Position numbers and translations under genes: made by a program. A stretch of 64,000 nt of DNA from Centroberyx gerrardi (lineage: Eukaryota; Chordata; Actinopteri; Beryciformes; Berycidae), in assembly GCF_048128805.1 (NCBI RefSeq), contig NC_136017.1, forward strand, positions 10,581,807-10,645,806, given 5' to 3'. Within the stretch, counting starts at the first letter, position 1; each line of letters starts with the position of its first letter. Below, piece by piece: positions 45,213 to 55,795 of the stretch. The notes beneath the pieces are model-generated. The model was given only the letters and a program-made list of their open reading frames with translations. It ran no database searches and had not been told where the DNA came from.

Positions 45213-46850
45213 GCCGAAAGTTTTTACGAATCCTACTTCCGTGTCCACAGCACCTGCGCAGTAGTGTTTTTCTTGGCCCCGCCTATCCCACATAAACGAG
45301 TCTAGTGGCGTTCTCGTAGCAACCGTGACGACAGCGCGTTCATGTGCAGCTTTCTAGGTTCTAGGTTCTGATTGACTGTTGCTGCTGCAGACTCGGCTCT
45401 TCGGGGAAACCATCGTCCAGGTATGACTCTATCATTTATTCAATCACAGAACATTTGCTTTATTTGTATAAATCTTACATCCGATGTGAAGTGATTCAGT
45501 CTGGATAAAGTTGAGCTAAGCTAACGTTGGTAATAACGGTTAGCATAACGAGACGGCTAAGAATCTAGAGGCTAGAGTCAGCTAACATATCCATGGGTTA
45601 ACATCAAACAAGTTAACTTAGTTAAAGACGAGATGAAATGAAAAATGCCTTTTTAACCCTTTTAGATCACATCCCCGGTCATACTGTGCACCTATTTAAC
45701 AATATATGCCAAAAAAAATACCAAAAATCAATTTCATTGTATTCTTATATCAAAATTCAATCATGTTTTCTTCCTGTAAAACAAAATATGCCGTGTGCTT
45801 ACGTAAGCATGCCCGTAACTAATTTCAACCAATAATATCATGACATCCACCCATCAATCAATCTTCAACTTTTAGCACACAGAGCTAAGAGGCTAAGATT
45901 CATTAGTTAGCTAGCTGGCAACAGCACACCCACTTTTCAACGTTCAAATCAAATTCCTCCCAACGTTATGTCCCGCCTGTCTTTCCTGTTTCACTCGGAA
46001 ATACGTCACGATACGGAAGTTAGATACTCTCGAAATGCCGTTTCATCTCAACTTTAACGTAAAGATAGAAATATTCGCTAACGTTAGATCATAGACTAAA
46101 CTTTGCATTTGTGATTTATGCTCCACTCGTGTTGCTCCACTTGTTGTGTTGAACGTTGTCTTGTGTTTCTCACAGGGAGTCAAGTTCATGCCACACATCG
46201 CTAGCCAGGTCCATGTCAAGGGTTTACTTGCGCTTAACCAGGTGAAGAGATTCATTTTGAACTTAATTTAGAGCATTTTCGACGAGAGATGGTTCACATC
46301 GGTCACAGATAGTAATGACTTGGTAGCGACTTTTTCACCTCTACTGGAGCCAGTGCTTCACATATTAAGTACTTTTCACCCTGTGCTGTAATCATCATCA
46401 TGATGTATGCCAACTGTTTTCTGTAAGACACTGAGCCGCAGATACTAACTGCAGTTTCTTCTGTTACAGAAACTCCTGCTCTTCAAGAACCACTGACACT
46501 TCTCTGGAAAATGCTCCCAAAGAAATTAACTTATTTATAATGTGTTCTGGCCTTTTCACTAGTTTCTTTCTTTACTAGATTTCTTAACCCTTTGCTTTTA
46601 CTGAATCTTACCTTGTACTGACATATTACATATCACACATATCATATCACATATCACATATCACATATTACAGCTGCCCTCTGTGGACCGGGGCTCTCTA
46701 AATATCCACCTGTTATAAACTAGTGTTCCAGTTCAAAGATGATTGTGTTTTTGTTTTTTTTTGTCTTGTAATGCTTGATACTCCTGAGAATGTTTCACCC
46801 ATATAAAATGGAACATGTAGAATGGAACGTATTTTGAAATAAATGTTTAC
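45213..46850 (+). ncRNA. candidate three-exon transcript between the foldback arms, with a 26-codon ORF
   Basis: Not recognised. A CpG-rich start region (about 45220-45420) has GC-box (CCCCGCC) and TGCGCAG motifs. The proposed exon 1 ends at 45420 (CCAG|GTATGA). Exon 2 is 46176-46241 (TTTCTCACAG|GGAGTC to ACCAG|GTGAAG). Exon 3 starts at 46470 (CTGTTACAG|AAACTC). AATAAA lies at 46838-46843. An ATG at 46188 opens a 26-aa frame across intron 2 (MPHIASQVHVKGLLALNQ, then KLLLFKNH) with stop at 46494-46496. An upstream in-frame stop in exon 1 blocks a longer frame. It could be a lncRNA, a micropeptide gene or a captured gene fragment. Splice and poly(A) signals are seen; expression is inferred. Confidence 0.42.
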
Positions 46851-47399
46851 TTTACATATAACAGTTTGTCTTGGATCATCTCTTAAATAAGTCTTATTTG
46901 TCATCACTCTATAGTCCATTGCCCTCAAATTACTTTTCTCCATTTTACCTTGGTTATTACATTTTACCAGCATTATGTTTTTCCACACATCTAGACCACA
47001 TAGTCCAAGTTAACCAACATGCTGTTGCCTCAGTGTAGAGATAGTATTACTTGTAGCCATTATTATTCTGCTGCATGTATTGATTTAATCCATGGGACTG
47101 AACTACACTGGATCAAAGGTGGGTCACCTCACAACATTTAGTCATGAGAAATATTAGTACTCTGATCAAACACAGTCCTATATAAACAGTGCATGAAGAT
47201 AGGTTTGCATTCTGCAACTTAGATACAAGGTTTGCTAGTGAAAAAAAAAATCTTAAATTATTATCATTGGGAATATTCTAGGTTCGTTTGGTGTCACACC
47301 AAGGTTTACTTGAGTTTGCAAGTGTTATACTGTCTAGACTCTGTCATAGCAAAATTTCTATAAGCTTGATCTCCCTATGCAGTGCCCAGAAACACACGT
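46851..47399. other. spacer inside the foldback-like element
   Basis: No gene or clear repeat boundary is seen. Confidence 0.5.
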
Positions 47400-48670
47400 G
47401 GGGCCTATACTACGAAGCAAGTTCAACAGAGTCAGGGTATGTTTGAGTTAGCCGGCTTCACTAAACCTAACATTGGCGATCCTGATAACCGGTCTCACGT
47501 AGCTGGTTATCAACTGGCTCTGTCAACCCAGGATTTACCTATCCAGCTATGAGCGCGTTCACATGAAAGAGGCGGGGTTTGTAACAAATAGCCAATCACT
47601 TGGATAGATCCAGATCAGACAATTCGGATAAGATAAGATGAAACTACTGATCCCCGTGGGGAAATTAGATAGTTGTGCAGCAAAAGTAATATGATTCAGT
47701 GGGGAAAAGGACATAGAATATAAGCGCAAAACTATAAAAATAAGTAATAGCCTAAAAATAGGCGAAAATAATAAAATAGGCTAATCAAACAATAAAAGCC
47801 ATAAACAATAGACCTAATTATAGGATGATATAAGCCCTAATATTTCCTGCTGACATTTTCAACACATGGGTATCGGAAAGAAATGGATAGCTACTAACAT
47901 TGGGTTCTTCTCTCAAGAAGAACAAAGTCTTATAATGAATAACTGTCAGCATTACAAAACATAACCGCGAAAAGTAAGTTGTTTCTGCTTCCAAGGCTAG
48001 AGAGGATTACTGGAGGAACTGCCCCGTCATTAGGACACAGTGGGCATATTTTTCATTGATAAAATAGTTTGTGGACACATTGAGGCTGTAAAAAGATTGT
48101 CTATTCATAAAGTCGGCCTCATGTTCTTCGGGGCTGCGGTAATGGAATATGAATAGCCGACAGTGAACCAAACACTGTTGGAAACAAATTAAATAAAGTC
48201 AGCGCAATTAATATATGCAACAGTAACTTTAATCCATCAATAATATGGTCAATTAAGTAGCCTACCTGCTATATCTCCGATATAATAAGTTATCATGGAA
48301 AACAACGTGATTCTACTGGTCTGTAAACACGTCGCCCTGCGAACAGCACTTTTTACTGTCTGTTCATTCAAAAATAACAGGTTTCAGTTTTTTATTGGGA
48401 TTTTCATTTGTATATTTGTCCATATCGGGATCCTGTAGGAATGGTGACTCCCTGTTTCCAGAGAGCTGATTGGTCAGAAGGCGGGCCTTTCATACGTTTT
48501 GATCCGATACCCTGAACTTAACCTGCTCCGGAGCAGGTTAGCCGTCCAGCATAAGTTACCATGGTGATCTACCCCGGTTAAAAGTGAACCACCTTCGTGA
48601 GACCGAAAAGCCAGGGTTAAACGCAAAGCTAGCTCGCTAACCCCAAATCCTGCTTCGTAGTATAGGCCCC
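47400..48670. mobile_element. terminal-inverted-repeat element, GGGGCCTATACTACGAAGC ends
   Basis: GGGGCCTATACTACGAAGCA at the left and TGCTTCGTAGTATAGGCCCC at the right are perfect inverted ends. Less exact symmetry continues inward (GGTTAGC, GGTCTCACG). The end sequence resembles fish PIF/Harbinger-type non-autonomous elements; that assignment is from memory. There is no transposase ORF. A retroelement tail (47624-47830) is nested inside. Confidence 0.8.
47624..47830. mobile_element. retroelement 3' tail with GATAA, second copy
   Basis: GATAAGATAAGATGAAAC is followed by GATCCCCGTGGGGAAATTAG and GCAGCAAAAGTAATATGATTC, matching the order at 31755-31990. Confidence 0.65.
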
Positions 48671-49480
48671 TGGTTGGAAGAAGACTCAATTCCATTTACA
48701 CAATAGACATTATCAGTAACTCAAGCAGGTTAACTCAAATTGGACATCTAACTATAAATTTACAGACTGTAAAAGAAATTAGAACCATCAAAGCCCAAAT
48801 ACATTCATAACTTTAATAGGATAAAGAAAGGTACATAGGCATAGTGTGTAAACTGAGAATTTCGAGATGTAAATAAATATATAATAGTAAGTAGGTGCAT
48901 AGAACTGCTTATGCTACATGTAGCTGGTTAACTACAGCAATGTTATAACGTTAGCTAGCTAGCTTGCAAGTGACCTATTTAATCAAGAGAGAAACAAAAA
49001 CAAAATAGAAACCATCCGTTATTGTTCTTAAGTCTTGCCTGTTAAACCTAAGTGTCGGCGGACGTGTAGGTTGAGTTTAATGTGATCTAGTTTGATCACA
49101 TACAGCTAAAAGCCTCCGCTAACAATCAGCTAGCTGTATAGCTCGTCAACAGTGGAAGTAGAAGCGGTGAATGCGCACGGAGCGTTCCCGTGGCCTAGAG
49201 GCGCGTTCACGGAGCCAGAAAATACAGCTTGATACGGCTCTTGGTGGCTTCCAAAGAAAAATGGACCCAATGATTTAAAACTTGATAATTCAAAGAGTCG
49301 TTTTTGACTTTGAGCGATACCCAGAAAAATTTTCCCGGAGTTTTACAGCTGTGTCTTTCCCCATGTAGGTCTATGGGAAAAAGTCTTTTTGGGCCCCATG
49401 GCGTCACGTGACTTGCAATACCGAGCTTGGCCACTACGCCAAAATCGCCGCACAGCCCAGAGCTCTTCCTGGGGGCTTGG
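48671..49480. other. spacer inside the foldback-like element
   Basis: No gene is supported. A G/C-richer stretch at 49140-49480 precedes the right arm. No reading frame resembles a known protein. Confidence 0.5.
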
Positions 49481-49667
49481 CTGGGTGAGCAACTTTCATT
49501 GGAATGAATGGGCCGCCATCTTTGAATGCCTCATCCATAGTTTAATACATCCATGAGCGGAACACATCTCCCAGAGCCATTGCTCTGGTCCCACTTCCTG
49601 TTACCTTGAGTGACAACAAATACATCCAATCAATAACAACAAAGAAAGGCCCTACCTTTTCCGTTTT

Positions 49668-50190
49668 CTGTGAAATGTTGAATTGTTTTCTCTTTTGCCG
49701 TTGTGTTTTGTGAAATGTTGTTGTGTTTTGTGAAATGTTGTTTTGTGAAATGTTGTTGTGTTTTGTGAAATGTTGTGTTTTGTGAAATGTTAATTTGTTT
49801 TGTGAAATGTTGTGTTTTGTGAAATGTTAATTTGTTTTTTGAAATGTTGTGTTTTGTGAAATGTTGTTGTGTTTTGTGAAATGTTGTTGTGTTTTGTGAA
49901 ATGTTAATTTGTTTTGTGAAATTTTGTTGTGTTTTGTGAAATGTTAATTTGTTTTTTGAAATGTTGTGTTTTGTGAAATGTTAATTTGTTTTGTGAAATG
50001 TTGTGTTTTGTGAAATGTTAATTTGTTTTGTGAAATGTTAATTTGTTTTGTTAAATGTTGTGTTTTGTGAAATGTTCATTTGTTTTTTGAAATGTGTTTT
50101 GTGAAATGTTCATTTGTTTTTTGAAATGTTGTGTTTTGTGAAATGTTGTGTTTTGTGAAATGTTGTGTTTTGTTAAATGTCGTTGTGTTT
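49668..50190. repeat. right-arm tandem array of TTTTGTGAAATGTT units
   Basis: Some 30 degenerate units built from TTTTGTGAAATGTT plus GTTGTG or AATTTG spacers. It is inverted and about three times longer than the left-arm array. Confidence 0.93.
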
Positions 50191-50330
50191 TGACCCTCAG
50201 GGCCACCGTAGAATTTACTGAGTTTGAGTTTGATGAAAGGTTTTTACCAATATTGTACTTGATTCATGGACCAAAGATTACCTGGAGCACTAAAACACCT
50301 TTAGAAATCCATTTTAGACACCCCGCTCTC

Positions 50331-50949
50331 TTAAAGGATAACGCTGGTCTTTTTTAATGCATTTCTTATCAACAAATCCTATGAAAATAACAAAATCAAC
50401 AATGCGTTTGCTCTACTCTCATTACTTTCTGACTTCCCACATACCGTTTTTAGCCGTCAACCCGGAAGTCATTTGCTCCAATTGTAAGCTAAAAACCTTG
50501 AAATACAGCTCACAAAGACATAAATTCAACTTTAAAAATCGCTAACTGTTACCACGAAAAGTCAGGCTGTTGTAGTTATTACCAAATCAAATTCGAATGG
50601 GAACAAATTCTTCATTACGCCGGGGACTATTTTCGGTGCTACGGGACTACTTTCCTGAGATCGACAACGTGTTTACGGTCGGCTTATTAAGTTGTTTGAG
50701 GAAAAAGTCGGCTGGCCCGGTGCATCATGATGATGAAATATGCTGCAGAGCAACGGCATGGCTCTTTGCATGTTTTTAATAGTTTTTTTAATACAATGGA
50801 GTTCTATGGCTGCTGGGACATGGCTTCATTGGGCACCAGCTACATGGACGAGACTTGTTGGCAAAACAAAATCATTGCTGATTTTGTTATTTTCATAGGA
50901 TTTGTTGACGGTAAGAAATGCATTAGAAAACACCAGAGTTATCCTTTAA
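50331..50949. mobile_element. palindromic MITE with TTAAAGGATAAC ends
   Basis: The left end TTAAAGGATAACGCTGGTCT and inner AACAAATCCTATGAAAATAAC are mirrored at the right by GTTATTTTCATAGGATTTGTT and AGTTATCCTTTAA. Arms are about 75 bp and the interior is non-coding. Confidence 0.85.
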
Positions 50950-51011
50950 GCAATTAATTGCAGCCGCGATTTCGATTGTTTTTTGATTAATTGTTCAGCT
51001 CTAACCAAAAG

Positions 51012-52713
51012 TGAGACCAGTGAGTGAATTGAGCCTCTAACCCTGGCATTGTTAGTGCCATGCTCTCCCCGTTATGTTTTGCAGGACCACGGGAACATTG
51101 CACTAAAAGGGATCTGGATAGCATCAAGAGCAATTGTGCAATTATTAGGACATTTAAAGTTACATCTGTGGGTGTCTGTGGTCACTTTTTGTACGTGCAA
51201 TGTTTCTTGTGATTTTACAAGATTCAAAGCAAAATCCATTCTTTACCATCCTGATTATAATAGGCTTATATAATTCTAACCTTTCTCTCTTAACATGGCG
51301 TGTTGGTAGAATAAGGACTGCAGCTGGGGATGGAAAGGCTATTTTAATCTGAGGACAGACATTTCCTCTTCCGCCTCCTAACCCATCTCCTCCTCCTCAT
51401 TCTCCCTCTCACCCATGAACAAAGGCCTGTGTGGAGTGGTCGGGAACCGCATATTACAGCCAGAATTTCCTGAAAATAGGACATTAATATTAAACTATCA
51501 TTTAGGCACCTGACATCTCAAGGGGTTCTTGTCTGCGCAAATGTGTTGAAGTAGAGCATTCTTCTGCGGGAATGCAAAGGGAACTTCAATAGAGCTAAGT
51601 ACTGTATGTTGGCAGATTACAGAGGAAAAAGCATTCAACAAGCCTCTGGGCTCCTGTTATTTTCTGCTGTGCCAGAGTCATGGTCAATTGAACTTTAAAT
51701 GATCAATTTGGAAGCGAAGTGCCCATAATCAACGCCTAATGGTGGAAATACCAATGTTCTTTCCCTCTGATGTAAGAGCGCTGAAATTGGCTCTGACAGC
51801 CTGTCTTTCAGGCCTGCAGCACTCCCCTCTCCTTCTTGAGAAAAGCCTCATCAATGTGTGTCGGTGTGTGTGTGGATATGGAAGAAGTTGGCACACAGCA
51901 TGAAGATTTCAGATTTTTATGGACAGAACATGCTGTGAAAAGGAGCAAGGCAGAACACGTGCACGCACCAAGGAGACGGTTCATTATGGAAAACTTAAAA
52001 TCAATGGATGCTGCATATTTTTATTGAACGGATTTCCTGCGAAGAAATTGCCTCCATATTTTATGTACACAGCAGCCTAACCAATCAGAAAAACACACTG
52101 CAGAATATTGCCATGTTTGTGCTTTGATATTCTTATGAAGCCAAACACCACAGATTAACTACAATATTTCACTGATCAACACAGCGCTAGATCACAAACA
52201 TGACACAGAGGATCTTTCAAGTCATCCAACATATCGAAAATATACTAAAATTGGCCTTCAGCTTTCTCCAGCATGAAGCACGTTATTTTTTCCAAGAGTC
52301 TTGCTAGTAATTAGCCAAAATTTAAGGAATATTGCCACTGCTTTGAGAACAGTAAAAGCAATCGCTGATGAATAAATAAATACAAATTTCACATGATCGC
52401 AGTGCCAAAAACAATTGACCATAACTAAGAAAAAACATGAACATAAATACAAAACGCTTCTGTTGCCATGACAAATACATCCATCATAAATATTAAGACA
52501 CCATTCGGCAGTCCGACATAGCGCTATGCGGGCTGAGTCAAAGGCTTGGCAGATTCACAGCAGGAGAACAGCAGAGGCATGAGAGAGGGAGACGGAGGGA
52601 GACGGAGGGAGATGAAGGAGGGAGGAGAATAAAGCACAATCAATCAAACGGCAATCAGTCAGTGCATTGGTGCTTTTGGCTCCTGTTCTTGGTTCCTGCG
52701 GCTCCTGTTCTGC
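51012..52713. other. intergenic region and hs6st3 3' UTR
   Basis: No protein gene is seen. For the minus-strand hs6st3 transcript, a TTTATT at 52020-52025 (AATAAA on its strand) is a candidate poly(A) signal, about 690 nt beyond the stop. A GGGAGACGGA run lies near 52587-52620. Confidence 0.45.
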
Positions 52714-53470
52714 TCACCACCGCACCACCTGGCTGCTGTAGTCCTCTGTGGTGGCTCTTTCCTCCAGCCCCTTGCCTTCCTCCCCCTCCTCCTCCTCCTC
52801 CTCCCCTCCTCCCAGTCTCCACAGCTCGGCCAGATAGGTCCTGTGCATCCGCTGCCTCTGCTGCCTCTCCTGCCGCCTCCTGAGCCGCTCCTCCTGGTGC
52901 TGCCGCTGCCGGCTGTACTGGTAGCGCCGCAGGAACAGCTCCTTGGCGTACTCGTACAGCTCCACGTCGAGCGCGTTCAGCCCCTCGATGCGCCACCGCA
53001 CCTTCTCGCTGATCCCCACGCTGGCGGCGCGCGTGCTGTTGATCTGCGTGAAGGCCTGGATGAAGCGCAGGCCGAACGTCCGCTCGAACAGGTACTGCGT
53101 CTTGCGCTGGAACTCCGTCAGGCCGTAGAAGGCCATGTTGCGCAGGTTGGCCTTGGCGCTGGCGAGCAGCACGCGGCCGCGCTCCAGCTCGCTCATGGAG
53201 GACATGTTGTAGCAGCCCACCAGGCTGAGGTCGGCCAGCATGCGCACCTGCCGGTTGTTGGCCAGGTTCGAGGGGCAGTTCATGAACTCTGCCAGGGTCA
53301 CGCCGGTCCAGTCTTCGCCGCTGTAGCAGGCGGGGAGCTCGTCCTGCGTGGGCAGGCGGCCGTCGCACATGTGGAGGGCGGTTTTCCACGTGGCGCCGCG
53401 CTGCACGTGTTTCCACTCGCTGAGGTAGCGGGACACGGGGTCGCGCAGCATGGTGATGTAGTAGAAATTC
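52714..53470 (-). CDS. hs6st3: heparan-sulfate 6-O-sulfotransferase 3, last coding exon (partial gene)
   Basis: Golgi type II membrane enzyme that transfers sulfate from PAPS to the 6-O position of glucosamine in heparan sulfate. This exon (252 codons, stop TGA at 52716-52714) starts after CTCCCTCTGCAG in phase 2. It encodes NFYYITMLRDPVSRYLSEWKH, which includes the 3'-phosphate binding motif RDPxSRYLSEW, then NLANNRQVRMLADLSLVGCY, AFYGLTEFQRKTQYLFERTF and a coiled Arg/Gln-rich tail. The ending TEDYSSQVVRW is diagnostic for HS6ST3 rather than HS6ST1/2. A Glu-rich insert (GGGEEEEEEGEEGKG) lies before it. Exon 1, with the transmembrane anchor and PAPS 5' loop, is outside the window. The two-exon structure with a very long intron is typical. 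Confidence 0.93.
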
Positions 53471-54912
53471 CTGCAGAGGGAGACAAAGAGATACATGAGC
53501 TGAGGTGCCTGGCATGCATATTAGATCAAGGTCAATTTGCTTTAAATTCAGTCCCACCCTCCTGTACATCGTTGACATCTGTATGCATTGATTAATTGTT
53601 CCCTTTGCTTTAATATGAATTTTATTGATCGCTATATGATATTGTACATCAGACTTCTCATATCCTGCTGAGAAAGGAATATGAGTTGGAGGAAATATCA
53701 CAAGACTGGAAGCAGATAGATAGATACATGTTGAAAATGTGACAGACTGGGATTTAAATGAAAAACATTCGGTTCCTCGGAGGCTGTGAGAGAATACTGG
53801 CATAGAAAGCAATGCAAACAAATGAAGAATGGCCCACTTATCAAAGCATGCACAACATTTAATATCCAGAAGGCATCAATTTATTCTTAACATACCGTTA
53901 TGCAAAGATCACTGGAAGATTTTTCTCACCAAACTCATTTACTTATGCCTACATCACATTTTTTTTTCTCATCTTCAGCACCTTCCATGTTTCTTCGTGA
54001 CTGTGATTTTCCTTGAACTGCACTTCAGAAATCACTGTGAACCATCCCCACAAAAACGCACTAAAGAACGCAGCTTTTCGCTCGTATCTTTTGATTGAAG
54101 GAGTTTCAACCATTGCTAAGTTTTCTTCTAAAGGAAAAGGACACGGATACAAAAGGGGAAATTGAAAATGTTGGTCTCGCGCTCACAGACCACAGTGGCC
54201 TTACTCTCTCAGGAAGAAATGAAAAAGAAAGCGGAAAAAAAAGACCTTAACATTTTATCCCTTTCATTACATAGAGGCATAATTCATTTCCTGGGTCCAC
54301 TCAATCAATAGCTAAATGAAGAATTCAGCAACATTTTATAGCAACGCTGAGGAAGATTCCTTTTTAAACCTTATTTCATGAATGGTCCGTCTTCAATACA
54401 CAATATATCCCCAGTCCCCAGGTACTATCTTTTAACTTGTTGATGTTTCTTTCTTGAACTACCTGTAACCCTGTTGGCGTTCTGCAGTCTCCATCTGAGT
54501 TTCTCTCCCTACTAGAATCTCCCCAAGGGCTGAATTTGGCCAGGAAGAGCGTGGACCGCTGCGGGGAGCTGGACGGGCTCCCAGAAGTAGATCCCTGGTT
54601 TGTGTGTTTCTTTGTATATACACATATATCTGAGCCTCAGTGCCTGTGTAATTTTTGTGTGTGTTGTGTGTGTGTGTGTGGTGTATGAGTGGGTGAGGGA
54701 CAGTTTGGACTATTTGCGTTGACAAATAAAGGCAGTGCCAAGATACACGCACACACACACACACACACTCATACCTCGAGGCAGTGGAGAAGATTTGGGC
54801 CTCATCTATGCCTGGCTGAAGACTGGAAGAAAGTAGGAAGAGCGGAAGCTTTGACCACCGTCTGCCTCAATGTCAGTTGACTGACAGTCACTACAAAATG
54901 ACTGATCAGCTG

Positions 54913-55795
54913 CACAGCAAAAAATATCCATCTCACCAAGTCATTTGGGATTGTATTCAGTCTTAACGTCTTATTTTTCTTACAAGTGCACAAAGTAATC
55001 TATTACTTTTATCAGCGTTTAGCGACCAAGGAATTGCATCATCGACAAGTCCTGTAATTGGCATAAATAATAAGTCACACTTCCACAATAGAGATGAGTA
55101 AAGTATCTAATTAGAGCAGAGATCCAACAGACACGTCTAGCGAATATGTAATATGTCACCACGCAAAACAGTGGAATAATAATACTGCTTAATCATTGGC
55201 TTTTTTGGCTTGAGAACAAAATGCCTTGCGACGCCTGTCGCTCGCTCACATCTCTGTCCTCCATCATTGAGCTGTACAAAATGTGAGAAGGTGGGGGAGT
55301 CGGGGGCGGGCAGGGAGCTTTTGTTCCAAAACAGAGTCCGGGCCGGAAAGTGAGTTTTGAAAGCCAGGAATCTCAGCAGCTGCTGAAGTAATCGTTGACT
55401 CACTGCCTGGTATTGATCAACAACTCTATCAAACCCCCGCAGATACAGTATATTATGGTCATTTTGTGCTATGGAGCAGCTAAAATCTTACTGCCCCTTT
55501 ACAGCAACTGAAAAATCTGCCAATGGAGCAAGATCATTTCACTTGTTTCTAATGCCATTTAACTTGTTCCCCAAATTTTTTTTAATCAAGTAATGGTATC
55601 ACAAACAAGGCTGATCACTCCACTAATATGAAGACACTGTCACTTGATTCAAGAAAATTGACAGAGGTTGATTTGAATTCAAAAATCAAAAATGATCTCA
55701 CTCCCTTGGCAGATTTTTTTTTTCAGTTGCTTTAAGAAAAATTAAACACTCAATTCTAGACTAAATGACTTGTTAAGATGGATATTTCTGGCACT
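54913..55795. mobile_element. MITE family CACTGCAAAAA, copy 4, split by an insertion
   Basis: The left half (54913-54990) runs from CACAGCAAAAAATATCCATC to TTTTTCTTACAAGTG. The right half (55505-55795) resumes at AACTGAAAAATCTGCCAATG and ends ACTTGTTAAGATGGATATTT. The break falls where intact copies read AAGTGAAAAAATCTGCC. The intervening ~510 bp is unrelated. Confidence 0.65.

Larger units (their letters stand above)
43534..50208. mobile_element. foldback-like element (~6.7 kb) with tandem-repeat arms
   Basis: The left terminus CAGTGGCCCTGAGGGTCAAA and the right terminus TTTGACCCTCAGGGCCACCG are inverted copies. Next to each lies an array of a CATTTCACAAAACACAA-type unit (left 43555-43735; right, inverted, 49668-50190). 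Inside the arrays follow shared unique sequence (GGTAACAGGAAGTGGGACCAG and its complement) and an AAGATGGCGG block. Arms: 43534-43855 plus 45051-45212, and 49481-50208. Tandem-repeat arms are typical of foldback elements. An alternative is two independent insertions of one repeat in opposite orientation. Confidence 0.7.
42744..51003. mobile_element. outer hAT-like element, 8.26 kb, packed with nested insertions
   Basis: The left end TAGGGCTGAACGATACTTGA is matched in inverted form by a right end ATTAATTGTTCAGCTCTA. Flanks are ACCAAAAT (42736-42743) and ACCAAAAG (51004-51011), an 8-bp direct repeat with one mismatch, as expected for hAT target duplication. The element's own sequence is only visible as islands (42744-42809, 43411-43533, 50209-50330, 50950-51003). 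Everything else is later insertions. No transposase is seen. Confidence 0.72.

Noticed and set aside
46242-46469. Possible C/D-box snoRNA in the second intron of the candidate small gene
   Set aside because: An ATGATGT and a CTGA are present but only about 40 nt apart. No terminal stem or internal boxes could be found.
49680-50170. CRISPR-like regular repeat appearance
   Set aside because: Units are contiguous and degenerate with no unique spacers, and the genome is eukaryotic. It is a tandem array in a foldback-type arm.
52655-53821. 388-codon open frame on the minus strand in another frame of the hs6st3 exon
   Set aside because: The Ala/Arg/Pro-rich product is a frame shadow. The HS6ST3 frame with its conserved motifs is the real one.
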